Positions 1-10,354 of a stretch of DNA of 64,000 nt are shown here, one piece after another. Location of the stretch: positions 40,906,372 to 40,970,371 of the forward strand of contig NC_052350.1 in assembly GCF_009727055.1 (NCBI RefSeq), given 5' to 3'. Both the position numbers and the translations under genes were made by a program. The first letter of the stretch is position 1; every line of letters begins with the position of its first letter. The stretch comes from Benincasa hispida (taxonomy: Eukaryota; Streptophyta; Magnoliopsida; Cucurbitales; Cucurbitaceae). The notes below the pieces were generated by a model. The model did not search any database. It was given only the letters and a program-made list of their open reading frames with translations, and was not told the DNA's origin.

Positions 1-1784
1 CGGATACGAGCCGCTTTGTAGAGGTTTACAAGTATTGTGAACTACTACAGATGGTAGATCCTGACCATTCATGTGGAAACATGCGAGCGGGGGTGTTCTA
101 TACAAAGAATTTGTATAAGACCGGACCAAGAGATTACTAGTATCTGTATCTAACATCATTGATACTTGAGACTTACATCTCACCTAAATGACTATAGGTG
201 ACATGACCTTAATCCTGAGTATTTTGGGAACTTCTGCCTTTGAGGGCGGCCTTTGATTAGTATAGGTGAGAGTGGTCAGATTGCCAACTCAACATGCCTA
301 CCTTTTTGGGGATTTGTCTGATTTGGTTCCTAGGAACTCAATTACACAAGATGAAATTTACTTCTTCTCTGGAGTAGGGGTAAGTAGATAGATTACTCCC
401 ATAAGGGCTGATTCCGAGTCTTGAACATAGTGGCCATAGCTTCTCTTTGGAAGAGAGGACTCAGTCATAGTAGGACTATGACTTATGTTCATTAGAGGGA
501 TTGGTGGTACTTAAGAAGTTAGATGTAACTACAAGGACATAACGATTATTGGCCCAGCTGTACTTATGAGCGATCTGTGAAGGGTTATCCTACTGTTGAT
601 TGGTTAATATGGACACATAATATATCTGTTGTAAGAAGAGTTTAACTATCGATCTTTAGTGAAGTGTCTGACAGTTAATGGATAGTGGATCCTTTTACTA
701 AAGAGTTTAGTAAATTATTCACGTATCGTTGAAGCTTCGAGCTACAGGTCCATAAGGTCCCCTTGGTAGCTCAATGGATTCAAGTTGAGAATCAGTTCTT
801 GGTGTTGATTTGAAATATTCAAATTGACAAGAGAAAATTCAATTATATATGATATGATCGGTGTGATGTATAAGATACATCAAGTGGAGGATTAACGTAA
901 ATGAGATTTACATTAAGTACCATGACATAGAAAAAGAACTATGATTTATATGTTTCATGAGATGAAATTTTAAAAATATAAGTTATAAATATAGTATGGT
1001 AAGTTGGTTAGTTGGTTATCATATATATTTATAATAATATTAATTAGTAGATAATTATATCTTTTTCTCTAATAACCAATTGAGTGGGAGGTTATTGGTG
1101 GTTTCATGGTAACCGTGAGATAAAAGAAATTTTTTTTTCCTAATTTTATAATGATTGAGATTTGAGATTTTCCATTCTCGGAAAAGACTCACGGAAAGGC
1201 TGTCAAGTGGATTAGATTCACTAAATGATAGTTCACTCAGCTGGTCATTTGCTATACGATCACGGAGCATTTGTTAAAAGATTGGGCATTCATCTATACG
1301 ATAGACTTTTGTCATCTCCCACTTGCTCAATCGTTTACACGATTATTCTTCCATCGGTCTCATCCTCTAACCAAGTCCACACAGAGCCTACACTTCTGGA
1401 TTCTCACATCGAGAATACCAACGTAGATATTGTGGTGGTGTCATACTCAACTCGAATGAGTTGAGGTTTTTTGGAGGTCGTTCGTTGAGTACACGGTGTT
1501 CATGTGGTGGTTGCTGTGATCGTGCTGTGTTGCGGTCACTGTGTTCAAGCGTTCGTGTATTGCATTTTTGGAGATTGAACGAGCGTTCGGGATCAAGGGA
1601 GTGTGAAGATGAGTCTTCATAAACTTTCCCTTGATGATTTTATTGAAAAGCATGCTATAATTTCGTATTGTGCGTGACGGGTTAGTTTTCGTTTATTGAC
1701 TGTAATTGTGTATGTTTAAATACGATTGAAATTTGGAGCGATCATTCCGCTTCTCATGGAAATCCTCATATCTGATTTCCTTCA
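1..1784 (+). mobile_element. LTR of copia-type family A (5' end outside window)
   Basis: The stretch aligns along its length with the complete family A LTRs at 21413-24035 and 26864-29099 and ends with the same terminus, TTCCTTCA. The first few hundred bases lie beyond the window. Right after it, at 1785, the related family B LTR resumes in mid-sequence (CAGTTGTCGGTCTTTAGTG), so A is inserted into B here as at 21.4 kb, but at another site. No coding sequence is seen. Confidence 0.75.
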
Positions 1785-2862
1785 CAGTTGTCGGTCTTTA
1801 GTGAAGTGACTGGCATTTAATGGAAGTTGGTTAAGTTAATTAAATAGTTTAATTAATTAATTAAGTACCATTGGAGCTTCAATCTATAGGTCCATAAGGT
1901 CCCCTTGGTAGCTCAATTGGGATTAATGAGAATTGAATTGATTTTGGATTAACTTGAACTGTTCAAATTAATTGAGGGAATCTATTATATATGATATAAT
2001 TAATATAAATTAATTACATATGATATAATTAATATAATGTATTTGATACACTATAATATAAAGTTTTATTTGAGAGGAAATAAGTATTTGAATATGATTC
2101 AATTATTAATTATATAAATTTCATTCATATAAAAACTATAGGTTAAATTTAATATGAATTTGATTCATATTAAATGCTATAAGTTAAATGAGGGAATATC
2201 AAACTATAGGTTATACTATATTGGATATAATATAAATTATAGGTTATATGTTATATTGGATATAACATATAGTATAATATATATTATAAGTAAGATAGTC
2301 ATTATATAAATATATATTAATTAAATTTTAAAAAAATATATTTTTTTTATTTAAAGGGAGAGAGTTATGGGAAATAACTTTCCTCCTCGTATTTCTCTCA
2401 AAATTGTGGGATAGGGGGGAAGTTCTTCTTCTTCCTGACTTTTCACGCACAGAAGTAGGTGGGCTCTCCAGAGAAAAGTCTCCGCAAAATTTTTCTCTTT
2501 CTCAAATTTCTCATTCCCTCTCTTCCAAAAATTAAAAAGGTGAAGCCTACTCCTCTCATTGAGACTCACCCTTCAAGAATACCAAGGAATTCAAGTGGTG
2601 GTGTCCAATTTGGGTGTTCGTGAGTTCATGGAGGAAGAAGTCTGTTCGTTGTGTTCGTGCAATTATTGTAGTAGAGGAGTCGTGGAGTTTTGAATCTTCA
2701 AGGGTAAGTAATCCAAAACCCTAATTCCTCTTATTCGTTCTTTTTAACATGCTGTTTAAATGCATATTTTTGTTTCTGTTTTCTGAATTTTTCAGGCTCT
2801 ATGTAAAAAGTAAAATTGGGCTCTTGATCTGCTTCCGTTGCGGATGTTTGCGTATCCTTTCA
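1785..2862 (+). mobile_element. 3' part of family B LTR
   Basis: Matches the 3' part of the B LTR at 24041-25274, including the 'ggtccataaggtcccc' block, a very AT-rich middle and the end with its TTGGG..TGATC..GCTTCCG block. It probably ends near 2862, where the reverse-strand gypsy integrase remnant begins, so B was inserted into the gypsy element. The frame at 2351-2569 lies inside this LTR and is not a gene. Confidence 0.65.
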
Positions 2863-3533
2863 CATTTATGGAAGTTCCTTTAACTTGTTGACATATAAAA
2901 CACCTTCTTACAAAATTTGATCTTAAGTTAGTTGTGGCCAATAAAAACAAATTACTACTGGGTCTAACATTTTTTTTTGTCGAAGTGTCTAACAAGACTT
3001 CCTACGTGAAGTTCTTTTATCAAGGTCTCTTAGAGAGATATGTGGTATACAAACTTTATCTCCTTTAAATAGGTATCCATCAACAATATGAACATCGTTA
3101 CAAGAAATGTTATAAGAACATCTAGACCAAATACTTTGAAAATCATAATCTGAAGCATATAAATCAAGAAAATGATTTAATGCAATAACTTTCCCTTGAA
3201 GAAGAGTCAAGAGGGTATGTTTGCAGCTAAAAGCATTGGTAGCTTTATTGGTTCTACTTGAAGTATGCTTAGTTACAAAATCAAACATTTATAAGAAAGT
3301 TATCTATCGAGCATGCATTCTACTGATCGTCTTTTGAGATTGCAAAAATTTCAAAGAGAAATGATCATTAAGTAAAATGAATTCATTAAAAATAAGATAA
3401 TGTTCTCATTCCTTAAGAGCTCTAACCAAGACATAATTTTTACTCATAATTTCTACTAATGATTTCAATAGGGAGGTGATTTTGAGGGAGGATGGCACCT
3501 ATAATAAAGATGTCAAGTTATTCTTCTCCTATT
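2863..3533 (-). pseudogene. Ty3/gypsy remnant: RNase H end and integrase zinc finger
   Basis: Minus-strand translation shows typical gypsy polyprotein pieces in the right order. Around 3300-3390 there is an RNase H stretch (DHFSLKFLQSQKTISRMHAR, compare DHEALKYLxSQxKLxRRHA). At 3250-3290 follows TSSRTNKATNAFS (compare TSGRTNKVADALS). At 3030-3080 there is GYLFKGDKVCIPHISLRDL, and at 2880-2920 RCFICQQVKGTS, the H2C2-type integrase finger. Stops and frameshifts break it. The reverse transcriptase half of what is probably the same element lies at 8765-9788, beyond the copia insertion. Confidence 0.7.
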
Positions 3534-3538
3534 GAAAC

Positions 3539-3942
3539 AGTCGAGCAGCTGTATAAGCTAAGCTTGAAGAAGAAAAATGTTGCAGTAGGAGATGAAGATC
3601 TGGGGGAGCAATTTCTCTTCCCTTTTCTGTATATTTGATTTCGTATATTAAATCTTTTCCCCACACATAATACAGGATAGTGATGTATAGATATATACAC
3701 TTAGGTTTTAGAACAAGGACAAAAAAATAACAACAAATCTTCTATACAGCTGGTAGAGAATAATTATATGGTAGAGGCTGTTAGAAGAGCATACACATCA
3801 GCATTAGCGAGAGTATACACACCAGCGATACCAACGAGAGCATACACACCAGCGAGAGCATATACACCAGCGAGAGCATTCATATCAACTTCTACATGAC
3901 TCCTTGTCATCTGTTGACGAGGCAATTTATTCTTCCTTGACA
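3539..3942 (-). repeat. 3' LTR of copia 1
   Basis: Read on the minus strand it starts TGTCAAGG directly after the purine tract and ends CTGCTCGACT. It holds a degenerate array of 'gcatacacaccagcgaga' units at 3786-3880. The 60-residue frame here is LTR sequence, not a gene. Confidence 0.88.
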
Positions 3943-3951
3943 TCCCCCCTC
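3943..3951 (-). promoter_or_regulatory. polypurine tract of copia 1
   Basis: The minus strand reads GAGGGGGGA immediately before the 3' LTR, where plus-strand DNA synthesis is primed. Confidence 0.75.
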
Positions 3952-3952
3952 A

Positions 3953-5700
3953 AGCGAGAAGGTAAGTCCTTTAGTCCGAGCTTGCTTCGAAGGTAGACAA
4001 ATGTATCAAGGGGTAAAGGCTTAGTTAGGAAATCCGCCAATTGTTCTGCAGAAGGTATATATCTAACATGAAGTTGATCTTGAAGGACAAGGTCACGGAT
4101 GAAGTGCACATCTATTTCAATATGCTTAGTTCGTGCATGAAAGACAGGGTTGGCAGCGAAGGCACCTGCACCCATGTTGTTACACCAGAGAACAGGTATA
4201 CCCTTTGGAGAGAAACAAATCTCGGTTAACAGATTTTTCACCCAAATGATCTCGGTTGCAGCATGAGCAATAGCTCGATACTCGAACTCAGTACTGGAGC
4301 GAGCCACTGTCATTCGTTTCTTAGATGACCAAGAAATGAGAGTCGATCCAAGATAGAGGCAATAAGCAGTTGTAGATTTTCAATCATCAATACTTGAGGC
4401 CCAATCTGCATCAGAATAGGCTATTAAATTGAGGTAAGTATCACAGTTGGTGGTTAGGCCAAAATAGAGAGTCCCTACAAGATATCTAAGCACATGTTTG
4501 ACAGCTTACCAGTGAATATCAGTAGGAGCTTTGAGGAATTGTCTAAGCTTATTAACAATGAAGTCAATGTCCGATTTTGTATTAGTGAGGTATTGGAGAG
4601 CACCAACCGTGCTGCGATATAGAAATGGGTCATGGAGGGGTGTTCCAATGCTCAAGGACAGAGAGGTGTCAGGTACTGCAGGGGTTGGACAAGGTTTCAT
4701 ATGGTTGACGTTTAGTTTAGAGAGAAGCTTAGTTATGTATTGAGCTTGATGCAGATGTAGGCCGGAGGGTATATAAAAGATTTGGACACCAAGAAATTGG
4801 CTGAGCTGTCCTAGATCTTTGAGAGAGAACTGTGTATGCAGTCGGGCAACAAGATGATCGATGTAAGTTGGATCACTATCGGTGAGTATCAAATCATCTT
4901 CATAGACTAGTAGCAGAGTGATGGAGGATAAGGTACACATATAATATAGAGAAGTGTCTAGGGAGCTTACTTTGAAGTCGAGTTGACAAAGAGATGCTTT
5001 GAGCTCATCATTCCACGTATGAGAAGCTTGCTTGAGACCATAGAGAGCTCTATTGAGCTTGCAAACGTAATGTGGGTAAGTTTTGCTTTCAAAACTTGGG
5101 GGTTGAGACATATAGAAAGTCTCCTTCAGCTTGCCGTTGAGAAAGGCATTATTGAAGTCAATTTGGCGAAGTGGCCAGTGATGAGACACTGCCAAAGTAA
5201 GCACAATTTTAACAGTAGACATCTTGACAACAGGACTGAATGTATCAAAATAATCAAAGCCAGGGTGTTGATGAAACCCTTTGGCAACAAGACGTGCCTT
5301 ATATCGTTGAACAAGGCCTTGAGCATCACATTTAATACGATAGACCCATTTGCAACTAACAACAGTTTGATCAGATGAAGGAGGTACTAGTGATCAAGTA
5401 TTTGTATGTTGCAGTGCAGCAAGTTCTTCATTCATAGCTTCTTACCACTGTGGAGCTGTAAGAGCCTAAGAGACTGAAGTTGGTTCACTCTGAGTAAGGT
5501 CTTCAATACATTCAGCAACCCAAGCCTTGCATTTGAAAATACCAGCTTTCCCTCTGGTTATCATTGGATGAGTGCCAATGAGAGGTTGAGTGGTAAGTTG
5601 TAGGGATTGCTGTGGAGGGGAGGCTAGAGGTGTTGTTAAGGGTGACACTGTAGGGGATTGAAAAGTAATTGAGGGGGACAGTAATGGGCTAGGATATGGG
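3953..5700 (-). pseudogene. copia 1 reverse transcriptase and RNase H, broken
   Basis: The longest open stretch, 4506-5222, carries the copia RT core: QIDFNNAFLNGKL, YVCKLNRALYGLKQA, and the catalytic box as VYEDDLIL, where the family normally has YVDD. FSLKDLGQLSQFLG follows. The RNase H end at 3927-4313 has RSSTEFEYRAIAHAATEI and the tail LADFLTKPLP. Upstream, 5466-5648 has the copia linker HPMITRGKAGIF. Stops separate these parts, so no full polymerase can be made. The glutamate in the YxDD box would probably harm catalysis on its own. Confidence 0.85.
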
Positions 5701-5875
5701 GAAGGTGAACTTGTGGCTGGTGTTGAAAAGTGTGAAGAGATTGAGGTTGGATAGAGGGATTTGTTTCATGTGAGGGTTGTGGAGAGGATGGATGGACAGG
5801 AGGTGAAGAGAACCATGTGCAGATTGATGGAGCTATATTTGTGGGAGTAGAGATTTGAAGGTTAGCAAAGCCTAT

Positions 5876-7122
5876 TTAGAATGGAAATTCGTCTTCATTA
5901 AATATGACATGGCGAGAGATGATGACCTTCTCATCCTCAGTAAGACATCTGTGACCTTTGTGTATTGGGGAAAGGCCAAGATAGAAACATTTGCTGTTGT
6001 GAAAGGCAAACTTATGGTGCTGGTATGGACGAAGGTGTGGATAGCACGCACACCCAAAGACTCTTAGAGATAGCAGGTCCAATTTGCTTCCAAGTAACAC
6101 TTCCATGGGACTGTGACCCTGAAGGATAGGAGAATGAAGAGAGTTAATAAGATAAACAACAGTTTGAAAGGCATACCACCATAGGTGCAGTGGCATCTTA
6201 TGTGCTAAGAGAGTAAGACCGGTTTCAACAACATGGCGATGCTTACGTTCAGCTCGACCATTTTATGCTAAAGTGTAGGGGCAGAAGACACTTATTTGAA
6301 TTCCAAGCTAATCACATAAATGTGCCACTACTTTGTACTCACCCCCACCATCCATTTGCAACATGTGAATGGATTTGTTGAATTGATTAAGAACAAAGGC
6401 TTGAAAGTGTCTAAAGGCAATTGCAGTGTCACTTTTCTGTTTTAACGAGTATAGCCAAGTAAATCAACTACAGTCATTAACAAACAACACATAGTATCTA
6501 TATCCATCCGCAGAAAGCATTGGGGCTGGCCCCCATAGATCAGTATGTACTAGTACAAAAGGTGTGCTTGCATGGGAAAGAGAGTTAGAAAAGGGCAAGG
6601 CATGAGACTTTCCAAACTGACAAGCTTCATAAAATGACTTCTCATTATCAGTAATTTGTAAGTTACATCCACTAATTACTTTTGACAAAACTTTAGGGGA
6701 TGGATGGCCAAGTCGCCTATGGAGAAGCATTGTGGTTACTGTCCTGCTGGTTTGAAAAGCAAACTGACGTGAGAACTCTTTGGATGAAGCAGTCAAGCGA
6801 GCATCTGACAATCTTGAAGTAAGTGGTGCATTATTTATAGACTGGTTGGCATCCTCCAGCTGGTATAGCCCATCTGTAAATCGACCTTTCAGGATTGGTA
6901 CTCCTGACTCCTTGTCGTTGACCACGTAAAAGTCAGCATGAAATTCAACCACTATATTGTTGTCTTTGGCAAGTTTGAAAACACTTACCAGGTTCTTAGC
7001 TATGGCAGGCACATAAAGAATATTTAATAATGACAGAACACCAGAACTAGTAGGTATATTTGTATGTCCATAGCGAGATATAGGAAGGGATTTACCATTT
7101 CCAACCACTACTTTGTCATTAC
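5876..7122 (-). pseudogene. copia 1 protease end and integrase, broken
   Basis: Frame 6464-7108 has the pre-integrase motif LLHRRLGHPSPKVLSKVISG and then the start of the integrase core, LVHTDLWGPAP. After a stop near 6463 the core continues with FxxDGGGEY and NGRAERKHRHVVET around 6240-6380. The C-terminal part, 5876-6196, has the family features NSLHSPILQGHSPMEVL and FGCACYPHLRPY. The domain order is that of copia pol. At least two in-frame stops break it. Confidence 0.85.
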
Positions 7123-8292
7123 CTATGTAGGTAGATGAGGATTAGAGGAAGCTTGGATTGCTGGTGATGTGTGAGGACGCCCACTGTCTACATACCAGTT
7201 GGGGTCAACAACTGACTCAAGCGAAGCTACAGCTGAATGAGTAAGAAGAATTGAGGTGTTCTGTTCTTGACTTCGATTTGGTGGGAGTTGAGTAGATTCC
7301 ATATGGGTGTGATTTTGTCTGGGGTTGTTGAACTCCTTGTTGTATCTGAAGTAGCAAACATCAGCTGTATGCCCAAGTTTTCCACAAGTTTGGCAGGTTG
7401 GTCTAGTTGTGGATGCATTATTCCAACGACCACGACCCCTGTTGTGACCTTCTCCACCCCTAAAATTTGGTGATTGTGTATATCCAGAAGAGTTTTGAGG
7501 GGTGTGTGCTGAAGGATTGGACTGATTATGCATAATGTTGGCTGAGGGTGGGCTGGGTAAGAGTGAGACATTAGCTATTCCAGTAATTCCTGTCTTAACA
7601 GTAAGTTGATAGTCAAGCCTTTTCTCACATGACAGCAGGTCAGATTGCAGATCAGACCAACGTGTTGTTCCTTTGCTTTGGATTGCTACTACAACTGAAT
7701 TATACTCTTCATCAAGACCAGCTAGCACTTGTGAAGTCAGATCAGAGGAGGAGACGGGGGAACCTGCAAGGGCAAGACCATCAGCAAAACGTTTCATCAT
7801 AGCAAGGTACTCACTCATTTTCAATGTGCCTTTGCGAGTTTGCTGAAACATTCTTTTGAGGTAATCTATTTCAACTCTGGATTGGACTCCAACCAACTCT
7901 TGGATTGCTTCCTAGAGTTCTTTGAAAGTTTGAAAACCCATCACTTGTGTTGCTATCTCTTAGTTCATCGAGTTATAAAGACAGTTCAAAAGGAGCTGAT
8001 CCACTGTTATCCAGGCATCATAAGCTGGATTTGATTGCATTTCGACATCAGGGACTGAGACAGTGGTTGGATCTGCACTGGAGCTTTCATCGGATCGACC
8101 ACTGGTTGGAATTTGAATAAAACGATCTGGGCAAGGAGTTTTCCCAGTTAGATAACCTTCCAATCTGTAGCTTCTTAGAATTGGCCACGTAAGATCTGCC
8201 AAAGCAAGAAGTTCGACCTATCCATTTTGATGGATGTCACTTGGTTCAGAAGTTGGGAGGACCTGTGATGGTTCCACTACTGGCAGCTCCAT
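7123..8292 (-). pseudogene. copia 1 gag with zinc knuckle and protease start
   Basis: The likely start is the ATG at 8292-8290 (MELPVVEP), shortly inside the 5' LTR and primer site. The capsid-like part includes LRSYRLEGYLTGKTPCP and further on YLAMMKRFADGLALAGSPVS. The nucleocapsid knuckle CQTCGKLGHTADVC fits CX2CX4HX4C. The aspartic protease follows as NWYVDSGRPH, where the family has DSGAT, so the active-site loop is altered. In-frame stops near 8219 and 7960 split gag. Confidence 0.85.
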
Positions 8293-8347
8293 AAAAAATA
8301 GGTGAGAAAAAATTTGTAGAAGGTTGATTTGCCATCGCTTACCTGGG

Positions 8348-8359
8348 GCTTTGATACCA
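8348..8359 (-). promoter_or_regulatory. primer binding site of copia 1
   Basis: The minus strand reads TGGTATCAAAGC, one mismatch from the usual TGGTATCAGAGC complementary to initiator tRNA-Met. It starts directly at the inner end of the right-hand (5') LTR. Confidence 0.85.
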
Positions 8360-8764
8360 AGTCGAGCAGCTGTATAAGCTAAGCTTGAAGAAGAAAATTG
8401 TTGCAGCAGGAGATGAAGATCTGGGAGAGCAATTTCTCTTCCCTTTTCCGTATATTTGATTTCGTATATTAAATCTTTTCCCCACACATAATACAAGGTA
8501 GTGATGTATAGATATATACACTTAGGTTTTAGAATAAAGACAAAAAAATAACTAACGAATCTTCTATACAGCTGGTAGAGAATAATTATATGGCAGAGGC
8601 TGTTAGAAGAGCATACACATCAGCATCAGATAGAGTATACACACCAGCGACACCAGTGACAGCATACACACCAGCGAGAGCATATACACCAGCGTGAGCA
8701 TTCATATCAGCTTCTACATGACTCCTTGTCATCTGCTGACGAGGCAATTTGTTCTTCCTTAATA
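8360..8764 (-). repeat. 5' LTR of copia 1
   Basis: Pairs with the LTR at 3539-3942 over its whole length, including the TCTTTTCCCCACACATAATAC stretch and the 'acaccagcga' array (8620-8700). The outer end is TATTAAGG on the minus strand, where the other LTR has TGTCAAGG, so the TG terminus has mutated. Confidence 0.88.
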
Positions 8765-9788
8765 GAAACTATCCTTTTTTAAGACAATGAGTAAGAAGTG
8801 TGACAATTGTACTAAAATTTCAAATATACTTTCTATAAAAAAGATGCAAGACCAAAGAAAGATTGTAAAAAATAAAATGTAAATGCTCAAGGTGTTCAAT
8901 GCATGTTTTACTATATGTGAGACTATAATTAAAGTAAACAATAATAAATTTGTTCAAGAAGTATTGGAAAACCTAATTCATCAACTGCTTCAATATGATA
9001 GGGGCATTAGAGAGACCCAACCATTCAAAAAGATCATCATTCGTTTTGAATATTGTTTTTCATTCATCCCCTGACCTAATTTGGATTTAATGTAACTATT
9101 GAAATATGGTGCTTTAGCCCTAAGGGCATATTTGTCTTTTACTTTATGCCTACTAAATTAGGGTTTCTCCTCATTCTATTTATATATGAGGTTGGGGTCT
9201 CTTGTATGTATGACATTAAATAATAAAACTTTTCTATCGTGGTTTTTTCTACCTGTATTAGGATTTTCCATATAAACCTTGTTTTGTCCTTTTCCTTCTT
9301 ATCTTTTAATAGTAACCATCGTGAAAATCAACTTTAGAAAAAAAAAATTACTCCTCCTAATTGGTCTAACAAATCATGTATTCGAGAGATAGGAAATCGG
9401 TATTTGATAGTGATTTTGTTTATGGTTTTGCTATCCACGCACATTCTCCAAGTTCCATGAACTTATTTTTGCAATATGTCGTACTCTTTTGGGTTCATCT
9501 TATAATGGGGTAAATTAGGAATTGTTGCCCTTATGACTAGATCAATATTGTATTGTATATCTCATAAAGGAGGCAAATCTTTTAATGTGTTCATAAGATT
9601 TAATTTGGTTAGACAATAATCTTTGTATTTCTTCTCAAATATTCTTTGGAACATCTTCATTTGTATCTCCTTTTAACGCCAAACACAACATTATAGTTTT
9701 CTTTCTCATGCTGAAATTTTTTCCATTAAGGATAGTGAAGATTTGCCTTTTATGTGTTTGCCTTTCTCGAGGAATTTTATCAGATTTG
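8765..9788 (-). pseudogene. Ty3/gypsy remnant: reverse transcriptase part
   Basis: On the minus strand, 9350-9560 reads like the gypsy RT start (RMNPKE-like, then [18 protein letters not shown], compare [22 protein letters not shown]). 9300-9350 gives GG..FFxKLIFTMV-type sequence (compare GGxxFSKLDLxSGY). 8800-9080 gives LSNAP-like sequence, QLMNxVFQYFLNKFIIVYFNYSLTYS (compare RLMNxVLRPFIGKFVVVYFDDILIYS) and HLEHLHFIF. YFDD is changed to YFNY. Many stops are present. The element is interrupted near 9090-9300 and cut by copia 1 at 8764. Confidence 0.7.
9090..9300 (+). mobile_element. possible short copia solo LTR inside the gypsy RT
   Basis: The phrases 'tctcttgtatg', 'cgtggttttttct' and 'ttttccatataaaccttg' resemble the R-U5 part of Tnt1/Tork-type LTRs. 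The stretch interrupts the gypsy RT frame between its GG..FSK and LSNAP motifs. Exact ends and target duplication were not resolved. Confidence 0.35.
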
Positions 9789-10354
9789 TAAGGGTGTTCA
9801 AATAACCCAAATAAATTGAACTACCCAACCCAAAATATAAGGGTTGGGTTAGGTTAGTTTTGTTCTTGGGTTGGCTTGGATTAAATTTTTTCTATTTTTG
9901 TTGGGTTGGATTGGGTCGTGGGTTGGCTAAAAAAATTTGGATTGACCCAACTCAATCCAAATTTTATACATTTTAATAATATATATTTCTCTTTGTTTAA
10001 AGTTTGATTATTTTGTATTGATTAATTTGTGAATTTTTAATAATTTTTAAAAAATTATTATGATCTTTGTCTTTGTTGAAAATTTGCAATAAATATCATA
10101 AATATTTAGTATTTAGCATTTGAATTTTATGCGATTTTAGTTATGAGTCATGTGTTGTATATAAATTTACATATTTTTATTTTTTTAAAAAAAAGTTATA
10201 ACCCGACAACCCAAACCGAATTTTAAGGGTTGGGTGGGGTTGGGTTGGAGACTTTATTTGGGTTATTTGGGTTGTCAACCTAACCAACCCAAATTTTCGG
10301 GTTGATCCTAAAAACACCCTCAACCCAATTCAATCCAACCCATGTATACCCTTA
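9789..10354. mobile_element. hAT-type MITE with 'gggttgggt' ends
   Basis: Starts TAAGGGTGTTCAAATAACCC and ends ..CATGTATACCCTTA, so the ends are inverted repeats of each other (TAAGGGTGT / TAAGGGTAT). Both ends are built of ggGTTGGGT/ACCCAACC steps and the middle is AT-rich. A related copy at 21998-22528 shares the AT-rich core. No clear 8-bp duplication is left at this copy. No coding capacity. Confidence 0.7.

Larger units (their letters stand above)
3539..8764 (-). mobile_element. Ty1/copia retrotransposon 1, complete ends, defective
   Basis: A 5226-bp element on the minus strand, flanked by a perfect 5-bp target duplication GAAAC (3534-3538 and 8765-8769). It has two LTRs of about 405 bp, an initiator-tRNA-Met-type primer site next to the right LTR, a purine tract next to the left LTR, and gag, protease, integrase, reverse transcriptase and RNase H in copia order. 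Several stops and frameshifts make it non-autonomous. It sits inside a Ty3/gypsy remnant of the same orientation. The two LTRs differ at roughly two dozen positions by eye, about 6 percent. Confidence 0.9.

Noticed and set aside
2351..2569. 72-residue minus-strand frame
   Set aside because: It lies within the family B LTR and is not kept in the B copy at 24.7-24.9 kb.
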